NCBI RefSeq assembly: GCF_001707825.1
Contig: NZ_LYBM01000025.1
Location: 1 to 64,000 of the forward strand
Length of the DNA stretch: 64,000 nt
Direction: 5' to 3'
Source: Veronia pacifica
Lineage (GTDB): Bacteria; Pseudomonadota; Gammaproteobacteria; Enterobacterales; Vibrionaceae
The position numbers and the translations under genes were made by a program. The notes beneath the pieces were generated by a model that saw only the letters and a program-made list of their open reading frames with translations, made no database searches and had not been told where the DNA came from. Shown in pieces: positions 10,598 through 18,135 of this stretch; within the stretch, counting starts at the first letter, position 1, and every line of letters starts with the position of its first letter.

Positions 10598-11044
10598 TCA
10601 AGCATTGCCTTTCACTCTGCTATAAAGTAGGGCTTCTGTCGTCACATTAGTCACCATAATGCCAACATGCGTGACAATGCCGCGCATGTTGACCAGCGGT
10701 CGAAAGGTGACGTTTTGAAACATGGGTTTCTTGTTACCTGTAAGTGGCAACACGTTGCGGCTTTTGAACAAATATGGCCTGTCCTGCCACACTGAAAATA
10801 CTGCTTGCTTGTGGTTAAAAGCGGAGTGAAGTTTTTCACGTAACCACATTTCTTCAATTTCAGGAAAAACATCAAACAATGACTGTCCCTTGACATCGCT
10901 TGCCATCTTACCTGTGTGGTGAACCATGAATCCATTCCATATGTCGATATCAAAGTGTTGATCGATAACCACTAAACCCAGATCTATATGCTGCAAAATA
11001 TCCAGCATGCGGTTCATGTCGTCAAACTCATCTTCAGTTGACAT
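10598..11044 (-). CDS. Single PAS-domain signalling protein
   Basis: A 148-residue soluble protein made of one PAS domain: LQHIDLGLVVIDQHFDIDIWN is the typical first strand and helix, followed by GKMASDVKGQSLFDVFPEIE and a C-terminal sheet ending VGIMVTNVT. There is no kinase, GGDEF or methyl-accepting domain, so it must pass its signal to a partner by binding. Its ATG overlaps the stop of the REC-CheX gene by one base (TAATG), which makes that protein the obvious partner. Ligand unknown. Confidence 0.8.
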   Translation of the reverse strand: MSTEDEFDDMNRMLDILQHIDLGLVVIDQHFDIDIWNGFMVHHTGKMASDVKGQSLFDVFPEIEEMWLREKLHSAFNHKQAVFSVWQDRPYLFKSRNVLPLTGNKKPMFQNVTFRPLVNMRGIVTHVGIMVTNVTTEALLYSRVKGNA

Positions 11045-12030
11045 TATATTTCCTCATCATCAAGTAAATATGCCAGTTTATTGTCGAGCACCGATATCGA
11101 GTCATCTTGTAATACAAGTAGTATGACACCCTGACTGGATGAGCTATCCAGTGTAAATGTAAACTCAAAAACCAGTTTTGGAGCTGGCATGTCGTTATCC
11201 TTTTCAGACGATGTAAGCAATAAGTGCTCATGCAAAAGTGTTGGTGGAGCAAGCACAAACTTAAGTCCCATTTGCTTACCGAAGGCGCCAAGAAATGCTG
11301 CGTTTAGTCGATTTGCTAGCTCGCGAAACAGCTCCTGTTGAGTGTTATTCTCTATACCCGCAACACCAAGCAGCTCAAGACAATCGCTCTCATTAATCTC
11401 ATCCATGACCAGCAACACCTCACCAGCAATGAGCTCCCCACCAAAATCCTGAACCAAAATAACTGTTTCCTCGGACACCAGCTCCGTTATCATCGCCAGC
11501 TCGCTGGATCTGAGTACACCCACTCTGACATCAAGGGTGTCCATGTTAGTAATATTAATTTCATCCCTCAGTGCTTCAGCTGCCGTTTCATAGGTAGAGA
11601 GTGATTCAACGGATTGCAAGAGGGCGTCAGCCTCTCTGTCCAGCCAGGCCGCCTGCTTTGCCTCATTAGTCAGCACGAGCGCCGCCAAATGCAGCCGCAT
11701 TGCGCCGGTATCGATTGGCTTTGCCAACGTACCCACTGTCCCTCTCACCAGTGACCCACCGTCAGCCTCAGATTGCGGGTCGACACTCATTAATGTCAGA
11801 GGAGTCGTTACCTCATACTTCTGCAAAAGCGTCAGCACACTCTCGATGCCATCAGCATCAAACAGCGTGTCTAAAAAGATCAGATCGAATGTCTTTTCCA
11901 TCACCGCTGAGGTTAGTGCTTCAACGTTTTTGACATGGCAAACTTCAGCGGTTTCTATCTGGCTGATCGTTTTGTTGAGCTGTCTCGATGACAATGTTGA
12001 GGAGTCGGCAACAAGAACCTGCAGAGCCAA
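11044..12030 (-). CDS. Response regulator-like receiver fused to a CheX/CheC phosphatase domain
   Basis: A 328-residue cytosolic two-domain protein. Residues ~1-120 resemble a receiver with a candidate phospho-acceptor Asp54 (IFLDTLF), but the usual acidic pair is reduced to Asp9-Ser10 and the C-terminal part is divergent. Residues ~155-320 resemble CheX/CheC-type CheY-phosphate phosphatases. ELAN followed 22 residues later by Pro fits the E-x2-N-x21-P active-site pattern, and only one copy is present. The start is TTG at 12030 with a strong AAGGAG site 8 nt upstream. It is coupled to the PAS protein. Probable role: phosphatase or signal sink for a chemotaxis-like or receiver pathway; no kinase is nearby. 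Confidence 0.75.
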   Translation of the reverse strand: MALQVLVADSSTLSSRQLNKTISQIETAEVCHVKNVEALTSAVMEKTFDLIFLDTLFDADGIESVLTLLQKYEVTTPLTLMSVDPQSEADGGSLVRGTVGTLAKPIDTGAMRLHLAALVLTNEAKQAAWLDREADALLQSVESLSTYETAAEALRDEINITNMDTLDVRVGVLRSSELAMITELVSEETVILVQDFGGELIAGEVLLVMDEINESDCLELLGVAGIENNTQQELFRELANRLNAAFLGAFGKQMGLKFVLAPPTLLHEHLLLTSSEKDNDMPAPKLVFEFTFTLDSSSSQGVILLVLQDDSISVLDNKLAYLLDDEEI

Positions 12031-12273
12031 ATGACATTCTCCTTTAAGTGCTTTTTTGATGCTAAAAACAACAAAATCAATATATTAAGATGAATAGTAA
12101 GCATAGCGGGTAAATGAGGTTTTAGCCTTATGACTCGGAAACAGAGGGAATATTGAGTGGTTCCGAGAAATATCTATATCTAATTCGTACACCCGATGAA
12201 AAAGATGACCGCAGGCAAAGCTGATATATAACGTTAGCATAGAAAAGGGTAATAAAAGACCGTTAATCAACAA

Positions 12274-12310
12274 AATAGCCCAGCTTGCATACAGGACAAA
12301 CCGGGCTATT
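12274..12310 (-). terminator. Probable terminator of the MOSC-ferredoxin gene
   Basis: AATAGCCC (12274-12281) and GGGCTATT (12303-12310) form a perfect 8-bp stem with a 21-nt loop. On the minus strand it is followed by TTTGTTG, and it lies 31 nt after the stop at 12341. Confidence 0.65.
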
Positions 12311-12340
12311 CATCGAAAACACTAAAAGGATGTCAACGCG

Positions 12341-14170
12341 TTATAAAGTTGCAATTTCAATGTCACTTTTCGGCACGCAACAGCAGGTCAATATAAAGCC
12401 ATCTTCTCTCTCACCCGGCATTAGACCCGGCAAATTTGGTTGTTCTACGTCCCCTGAGATCAACTTTACCTTACAGGTTCCACAAACTCCGGCTCGACAA
12501 TTGTTGGGTAGATAGACACCCGCCTCCTCAGCCTGCTTCAGAATAAATGCCTGATTATTCCCTCTTATATATTCGCCGTTAACATTTATATTTACAGTCA
12601 ACAGCTCATCATCAGTTTTCACATCAGGTGGCGTGAAAAATTCTTGATATAACTGGTCGTCTGGAACACCTGCCTCTCTCAGTTGTTCGATAGCAGAATC
12701 CATGAAACCCTGCGGCCCACAAACAAAGACTTGTCTTTTCAGAAGTTCAGGAATGAGCGAAAAATGATCCTGATTCAAACGTCCAGAAGGACCTTGCCAA
12801 CCGGCAGATGGTGCAGTTAGACATATGATGATGTTGAGCTCAGGATGTTGTTCGGCGAATTGTTTCAACTCATCGTGGAACGGGATATCCTGTTCGCTCC
12901 GACATTGATGATAAAAAACAATGTCTTCTACTGTATTCAGGTCTGCCAGTGTTCTTAATATGGACATCATTGGCGTCACGCCGCTCCCAGCAGAGAGAAG
13001 GAGTAATGATGATCGTTCGTTCTCTTCATCACTAAGGAAAAAATCACCTGCAGGCTGCAACGCCTTTAATTGACTGCCAACTTCAAAATGGTCATGAAGC
13101 CAGTTAGACACCAGACCTCCCTCCACCCGCTTTACTGAAATAGAGAGACGCTCGGGACGTGTTGGACTCGATGATAGAGTATATCGACGTTTGACGTGTT
13201 CGCCGTTGATCATGAGTTCAATCGGCAAATGTTGACCTGCACGGTATGTGGGCAAAACACCGTTGGTTTGTTCAAACCAGAAGGTCATAAAGTCGTTCGC
13301 TACTGGCTGTTTTTCGACGCATTGCAAATGCATTTTTGGCGTTGATGTATCTTTATATACCTCTGGCGTGCGATATTCGAGGATCTCTATTTCGTCATCA
13401 GCATGTATTTGACCATCGTTGAGGGCGACGATGTTCACACCAAAGTTAACATTACCCTCGTCGTCAGTGCGAAACTGACTCAGTGTCGTAATGGGTTCAC
13501 CCTCAGCATGATAGGTGCCAGACTTAACGTCTAACGTTGTGAACACACAGCGACTACAAGGACAGCTCACTGCAAACATAACGTCGCCAATTCGAATTTT
13601 TGCCCAACTATCTTCAGCAAAAGGTAACGTGTTTTTCACCACCAGATTCGTACGAAATTGCGACATAACGTTGTGTCGAGGCGATCTGTCATTTAGTGCC
13701 TCTAATGATGCTTCTGAGATCAGCAATAATGGAAATGCATCGGCAAAGCTCACTGTCATATCGGCTTTACTGCCGAAGCGGGGGCTCTCCTCGCCTGTAT
13801 AGAGCAACTTTACCTGTTTACCGAGTAGATGACTCAACCAACCGTCTGCCATTGCACTGGTTGTGAACGCCTCGAATTCATCATCCCACACATGAGTCTG
13901 GAAAGGCTTCATTGAAAAGCTGGCATATTTAAGGGTCAGAGGAGACATCGATGAATGACTGAGCTGCACGCCGTCAGGAAGAAGTGATAAAGAAATTTGA
14001 GGGATCTCGGGAGAGGTTCGGCCAGTGACCATTTTTCCTTTCGTATCGCAAATCATAAAACGTCGGTCAAAAGTGAGCCCTGTGCTTTCAACCATTGATG
14101 ATGGAAGACTGATGCCCCCTGCAGATTTGATTGGATAGATGAAAATTTCTGATAAGACTGCCTGCGCCAC
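12341..14170 (-). CDS. MOSC-domain / FAD-NAD reductase / 2Fe-2S ferredoxin fusion
   Basis: A 609-residue cytosolic redox enzyme with three parts. Residues ~1-270 are a YcbX-like MOSC barrel and core (IYPIKSAGG near the start, CPCSRC as the molybdenum-cofactor Cys region). Residues ~285-510 are a flavodoxin-reductase-type FAD and NAD(P) module (RRYTLSSSPTRPERLS, LLLSAGSGVTPMMSI, VFVCGPQGFMDSA). The end is a plant-type ferredoxin with CRAGVCGTC and a final Cys in the CCC tail. The architecture suggests electrons pass from NAD(P)H through FAD and Fe-S to a molybdenum site, or to a partner, with detoxification of N-hydroxylated bases as the YcbX precedent. The ATG at 14170 fits the family start. 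Substrate is inferred only. Confidence 0.88.
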   Translation of the reverse strand: MAQAVLSEIFIYPIKSAGGISLPSSMVESTGLTFDRRFMICDTKGKMVTGRTSPEIPQISLSLLPDGVQLSHSSMSPLTLKYASFSMKPFQTHVWDDEFEAFTTSAMADGWLSHLLGKQVKLLYTGEESPRFGSKADMTVSFADAFPLLLISEASLEALNDRSPRHNVMSQFRTNLVVKNTLPFAEDSWAKIRIGDVMFAVSCPCSRCVFTTLDVKSGTYHAEGEPITTLSQFRTDDEGNVNFGVNIVALNDGQIHADDEIEILEYRTPEVYKDTSTPKMHLQCVEKQPVANDFMTFWFEQTNGVLPTYRAGQHLPIELMINGEHVKRRYTLSSSPTRPERLSISVKRVEGGLVSNWLHDHFEVGSQLKALQPAGDFFLSDEENERSSLLLLSAGSGVTPMMSILRTLADLNTVEDIVFYHQCRSEQDIPFHDELKQFAEQHPELNIIICLTAPSAGWQGPSGRLNQDHFSLIPELLKRQVFVCGPQGFMDSAIEQLREAGVPDDQLYQEFFTPPDVKTDDELLTVNINVNGEYIRGNNQAFILKQAEEAGVYLPNNCRAGVCGTCKVKLISGDVEQPNLPGLMPGEREDGFILTCCCVPKSDIEIATL

Positions 14171-14418
14171 AAAATACTCCTTTTTTGTTTTAGTTTTTGT
14201 TTTAAGGTCCCTATTTATAACGCTTTCAGAGAGTTAGGGATTCTCAGGTCAATGACTGAGTATCTAGCCGTTACTCGATAGAGGGACGTTGACGTATTTC
14301 AGCACACAATATGCTTAATGTCAGTGTTATAAAAAGGGTTAAAGGTGAACTCAACCCAAATAATAGCCTGATCATTCTCCCCACAGGCCCGTTTTTGTCA
14401 GGTAGGAATAAAGTTATC

Positions 14419-14443
14419 CTTGTCTTGCCTTGCCTTGCCTTGC
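14419..14443. repeat. Short CTTGC pentanucleotide tandem repeat
   Basis: Four perfect CTTGC units at 14424-14443, preceded by one CTTGT unit. It lies in the gap between the MOSC gene and the next genes. It is inside no convincing coding frame; a 60-codon minus-strand frame covers it but lacks any other support. Confidence 0.75.
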
Positions 14444-14474
14444 ATAGATACAAAGCCTTGTTTGACTGAAGAAG

Positions 14475-14627
14475 ATGGTAGTAAATACAGAGGACACCAA
14501 TCAGCGTCGCGTTATCCTCTACGCCCGAATCTATGGTTTTTGGGAGAGCTTTAAAGCGGGTAACTTATACATCAGCCTTGCCACAAAATACGCTCTTGAG
14601 TATTTTCAGTCGCTAACTTTGCGTTAA
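14475..14627 (+). CDS. Possible small protein, 50 residues
   Basis: An ATG frame of 50 codons beginning MVVNTEDTNQRRVILY and ending YFQSLTLR, preceded by GAAGAAG. Composition is balanced (Tyr, Phe, Arg, Leu) and looks more like a protein than the random frames around it. It is convergent with the HAD phosphatase gene, whose stop is 16 nt away. No homologue recognised; it could be chance. Confidence 0.35.
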   Translation: MVVNTEDTNQRRVILYARIYGFWESFKAGNLYISLATKYALEYFQSLTLR

Positions 14628-14642
14628 ACCATTAGAACGTGG

Positions 14643-15311
14643 TTAATCATCCAACGACCAATTCAGGATTTCCCATTGCGTATCTTTTGCGTATTCTCTC
14701 AGCTTGGGACAGGGATTAACCAAGTAAACGAAGTCTGCGTTGAGACACGAAGGTAAGTCGTTAATCGAATCAGTAAAAAAGTGGATGGAATCGAACGTCT
14801 TATTCTGAGCAGCAATCCAAGATTTCAATCGAGTGACTTTGCCTTCTTTGTAGCTGGGCACTCCCCGGACTTTACTGGTATAGCAGCCATTAGATTTTTC
14901 CAGATCTACTCCCAACGCGACAGGAATGCCAAGTCTCTTTCCAACGCCTTCCACAATAAATGATGAGGATGCGGATATGATCAACATCTCTTTACCTTGC
15001 GCACGGAGTGTCTCGATGAGCGTTCGTGCCTGCGGGTAAACCGTTGAGAGAATTTTAGACTCAACGCACTCGTCAACAAGCTCAGCAATTTTCTCAACAG
15101 GGATAGAGAGAAGAGGGGCAATTGCAAAAGAGAGGTACTCATTAAGATCCTGATCACCACTGGCGTACTGATCCATCAGCCGCTTATCTTCTTCAAGAAA
15201 ATCTGGGGAGGTCACAAGTCCTTTTTCGACAATAAACTGGTTCCATAGTACCGAACTATCGGCATGTATTAATGTTTCATCAAGATCGAAAACATAAAGT
15301 GGTCGAGTCAT
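14643..15311 (-). CDS. HAD-superfamily phosphatase, SerB/HAD-IB type
   Basis: A 222-residue soluble phosphomonoesterase. Motif I is VFDLDETL (nucleophile Asp and acid Asp), motif II is IISASSSF, the motif III Lys is in PSYKEGK, and motif IV is FFTDSINDLP. The helical cap between motifs I and II is of the C1 type seen in phosphoserine phosphatase relatives and CicA-like proteins. Length is normal for HAD-IB enzymes. The exact substrate cannot be told; phosphoserine is one option, but key substrate residues were not checked. Monocistronic on the minus strand. Confidence 0.85.
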   Translation of the reverse strand: MTRPLYVFDLDETLIHADSSVLWNQFIVEKGLVTSPDFLEEDKRLMDQYASGDQDLNEYLSFAIAPLLSIPVEKIAELVDECVESKILSTVYPQARTLIETLRAQGKEMLIISASSSFIVEGVGKRLGIPVALGVDLEKSNGCYTSKVRGVPSYKEGKVTRLKSWIAAQNKTFDSIHFFTDSINDLPSCLNADFVYLVNPCPKLREYAKDTQWEILNWSLDD

Positions 15312-15474
15312 TCTTTCATTTATCCATCTAACCTGTATGTGGAAAAATTATCAAAAAAAAAGTAACTTTTATTACAATGACAGCTGATATGAATGGCTAT
15401 TATCGATGTTAATTACTACTTATCTACACATACTATCTATACAAATAAACGAAATAGTACCAGTCCTTTTTTAT

Positions 15475-15786
15475 CTATCGTTTAACCTCTCTGGCACAGT
15501 TTTTTTCGTTGTAGGGTATTGCAGCGTTTTTCCCCGCAATTTTAACATAAGAAAAATGCGCGTTTTCTGTAGCAGCATTCATTGCATATACGTCGTCCAA
15601 ATCAATATCAATGCTCATGCCAGGCTGCCTGAGAACTAAAAACTCTCGATTCTCGCCCATGATATCAATTAATCTTATTTCGTTAGCAAAACCACGAACT
15701 TCTTCACCATTTTTTAGTAATACATCTATTTCTAAATAATGCTGGCACGAAATCTCAAAGTATTTATATGCATCTCTGCTAATCAT
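15475..15786 (-). CDS. Rof-like Rho-binding antiterminator
   Basis: A 103-residue protein that resembles the Rof (YaeO) family, which binds Rho factor and blocks termination. The family core is visible: ISCQHYLEIDVLLKNGEEVRG matches the LACQHHL...LKDGE segment, followed by NREFLVLRQPG and a strand with IDLDDVYAM. The C-terminal ~20 residues are extra and basic. It has no signal peptide or membrane segment. E. coli Rof is shorter (about 84-86 residues), so this is a slightly extended member. Assignment is by remembered alignment, not by search. Confidence 0.7.
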   Translation of the reverse strand: MISRDAYKYFEISCQHYLEIDVLLKNGEEVRGFANEIRLIDIMGENREFLVLRQPGMSIDIDLDDVYAMNAATENAHFSYVKIAGKNAAIPYNEKNCAREVKR

Positions 15787-16167
15787 TGCCTATTCCCCTC
15801 GCCTACTGATTGTATAATCCAATTACACTGATTAGATGTCAGAGACATCTCTTATCCAGACACAGATTAGACTATTTGAACTTATTTACTCCGTATAAAA
15901 GTTAATAAAGATGTCTATTAGCTGGCCTATGTTTCTTAAATAAAGTGCTAAACAGATAATGAATACCAATATTTCATCTCCGCAACAGACTAAGGGAAAA
16001 GGATATCAGCATCCTTGAGGAGTATGGCAGCACGACCAGGGGGTCAAGAGAGGCAACTGTTACATTCGGATACAGTTTGACAACACCTCCCCTATAATCT
16101 TCTTGACACTCCTTAACAGAGGCAATTATTCTAGCGTACACATGTTCGCTGGAATTCAAAAAATAGT

Positions 16168-17304
16168 ATGGATAGTCATCATAAAGAACAACCTAAGATT
16201 CTATGGCTGAACGTTGGCGTCTTTGCGCTTACCTTCGCTGTAGCAATAATTGGTACTCCACTATGGGCCTGGCACCATGGTTTCGATCTCAGCCAGATAG
16301 CAATGTTGCTTGCGGCGTTTACCTTCACAGGTATGTCAATTACCGCTGGCTATCACAGGCTATGGTCGCACAAGTCTTATGAAGCTAACGTTGTCCTTAA
16401 AGTGATATTTGCATTGGGGGGTGCGTTTGCAATACAAAACAGCATCTTACACTGGTCATCAGACCATAGAATTCATCATCGACATGTGGACGACAACGAT
16501 AATGACCCCTATTCGGCGCAGCGGGGCTTTTGGTTTTCTCACATCGGTTGGATGCTAAGGGACTATCAGAATGAAAAGTACAACGATTACTCAAACTGTC
16601 GTGACCTTCAAAAAGACAAGGTCGTGATGTGGCAACACAAGTACTATCTTCTGTTAGTTTTGCTCACTAACTTTGGCATACCTCTTGTTTTTGGGGTGAT
16701 ACATGGCGATGTCTGGGGTGCATTAATACTTATTGGTTTTACCCGCTTGGTGCTGAATCATCACTGTACTTTCTTTATTAATTCTCTTGCCCACATTTGG
16801 GGTAGTCAACCTTACACAGACAAAAACAGCGCAAGAGATAATGGATTACTCGCTCTGTTCACTTTTGGTGAGGGCTACCATAATTTCCACCATATTTTTG
16901 AAAATGACTATCGAAATGGAATACATTGGTGGCAATTCGATCCAACAAAATGGTTAATTAAGCTTGGCTCTTGGGTAGGCCTTACAACTCGCTTGAGAGT
17001 GACACCTGAAGAGCGTATCGAAAAAGCAAAAGCGAAAATGCTTCTCGTAAAACTACAAAAAAGACTTAGCGTAACGCCTGAAAATCAAAGACGCCTGCAG
17101 TTAATCCAGATCGAATATGATGCCTTGCTGGCAAGAATGGCCGATTACTACAACATGAAAAAACGCTTTTTTGACTTAAGAAAACGTAAACTATTGAAGA
17201 AGTATGAGAAAGCAGATCTTCTACAACAACTCAATAAAATGAAGGCTGAACTCCAGCAGCAACGAAAAACGTGGTACTCCTTGGCAGCCAGTTACTCCTA
17301 TTGA
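16168..17304 (+). CDS. Membrane acyl-CoA (delta-9 type) fatty acid desaturase
   Basis: Inner-membrane di-iron enzyme that puts a cis double bond into acyl chains. The three histidine boxes are in order: H63-RLWS-H68, HRIHH (H100-H104) and EGYHNFHH. Four membrane segments surround them, as in the stearoyl-CoA desaturase family. After residue ~280 the protein departs from the family with a tail of about 95 residues, rich in Lys, Arg, Gln and Leu, predicted to be helical coiled coil. The ATG at 16168 gives MDSHHKEQ; no strong ribosome site is seen. No electron-donor gene is adjacent. It probably adjusts membrane fluidity. Confidence 0.92.
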   Translation: MDSHHKEQPKILWLNVGVFALTFAVAIIGTPLWAWHHGFDLSQIAMLLAAFTFTGMSITAGYHRLWSHKSYEANVVLKVIFALGGAFAIQNSILHWSSDHRIHHRHVDDNDNDPYSAQRGFWFSHIGWMLRDYQNEKYNDYSNCRDLQKDKVVMWQHKYYLLLVLLTNFGIPLVFGVIHGDVWGALILIGFTRLVLNHHCTFFINSLAHIWGSQPYTDKNSARDNGLLALFTFGEGYHNFHHIFENDYRNGIHWWQFDPTKWLIKLGSWVGLTTRLRVTPEERIEKAKAKMLLVKLQKRLSVTPENQRRLQLIQIEYDALLARMADYYNMKKRFFDLRKRKLLKKYEKADLLQQLNKMKAELQQQRKTWYSLAASYSY

Positions 17305-17326
17305 ATAACTACCCCAACGCACCCGT

Positions 17327-17362
17327 GAGGCGAGATAGTAATATGAAGTTTTATCTCGCCTC
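17327..17362 (+). terminator. Strong hairpin after the desaturase gene
   Basis: A perfect 11-bp stem, GAGGCGAGATA (17327-17337) with TATCTCGCCTC (17352-17362), and a 14-nt loop, 23 nt after the stop codon. No T-run follows, so it may be a 3'-end stabiliser or a weak terminator. Confidence 0.5.
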
Positions 17363-18135
17363 TAACGTAAACATGATGACCATCTCATTGCTCGTTGAAG
17401 ACTAAAATTATTATCTAGAGTCACAGGCGTAAAAACGAACTTCCACTCATCAATCACCTCAATCGGATGACAAAACGTCTAATCACGTAGTGTACTCATT
17501 GCCTTTTTACGGTTAAACAGAGTTTATATCAATCAAATTCAATTCAATCTGATCCAAAAATTGCTGATAGCGGTAACTATGATTGGAACATGTAAGTTCC
17601 TGTCGACTGTTCACCCGGAGCCTGCTTGCAGGTATCGCACGATAGTAGGTCGTTCTCTAACCAGCCATAACGAACTGCTGTGTGGTCCGGGTGCTTTTTC
17701 TGTTAGATAGCGTCTACGCACTGCCGCAATGACATCAATTAATGATGCTCTCGACACCTGTTTTTTCCCTCCTTTCCAAATGGCTTTTCTTCATTCAAGG
17801 TGGACACGTCTCAGCAATTTTTGTTTCATTACATCAAAATCGCTATGTATTGTTCCGAGTCAAATAAATCATAAAAAATTGTAGATTAAGCTTAGATACG
17901 ACTTCTATTATAGAATTAAAATTTCATGTTTATAACTACTGGAGTAAATATTTTTATTTTATAACTAATTATTATTTATGTGTCTTTGATAAAAATAATT
18001 TATATCATAGCATGGCATAAGGAACTCACCTAAGTTATATTCTTAACACTTCTTCTCTTGAATTTAAAACAAATATATTAGAATTTTCACTGTATCTTTT
18101 GGGGGCAATTACATTAATGAGTTGAGGTTGAGGGT
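17363..18135. other. Intergenic region between desaturase and protease genes
   Basis: About 770 bp with no credible gene. It contains the structured element at 17612-17700 and, from ~17860 on, an AT-rich stretch leading to the protease start. Nothing else was recognised. Confidence 0.6.
17612..17700 (+). ncRNA. Candidate structured RNA ending in a terminator-like stem
   Basis: CACCCGGA (17612-17619) pairs perfectly with TCCGGGTG (17686-17693) and is followed by CTTTTTC. Inside the closed region are two local hairpins, CCTGC-TT-GCAGG (17621-17632) and TATC-GCAC-GATA (17633-17644). The layout is a branched RNA of ~82 nt closed by a stem with a U-tract. No known family was recognised, and no clear sigma-70 promoter was found just upstream. 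Confidence 0.35.

Noticed and set aside
12085-12273. 62-codon minus-strand frame beginning MLINGLLLPFSM
   Set aside because: No ribosome site, biased composition, and it partly overlaps the terminator after the MOSC gene.
17612-17700. tRNA or integron attC site at the structured element
   Set aside because: The inner arms do not match D-, anticodon- and T-arm spacing, and no GTTRRRY or RYYYAAC core sites were found.
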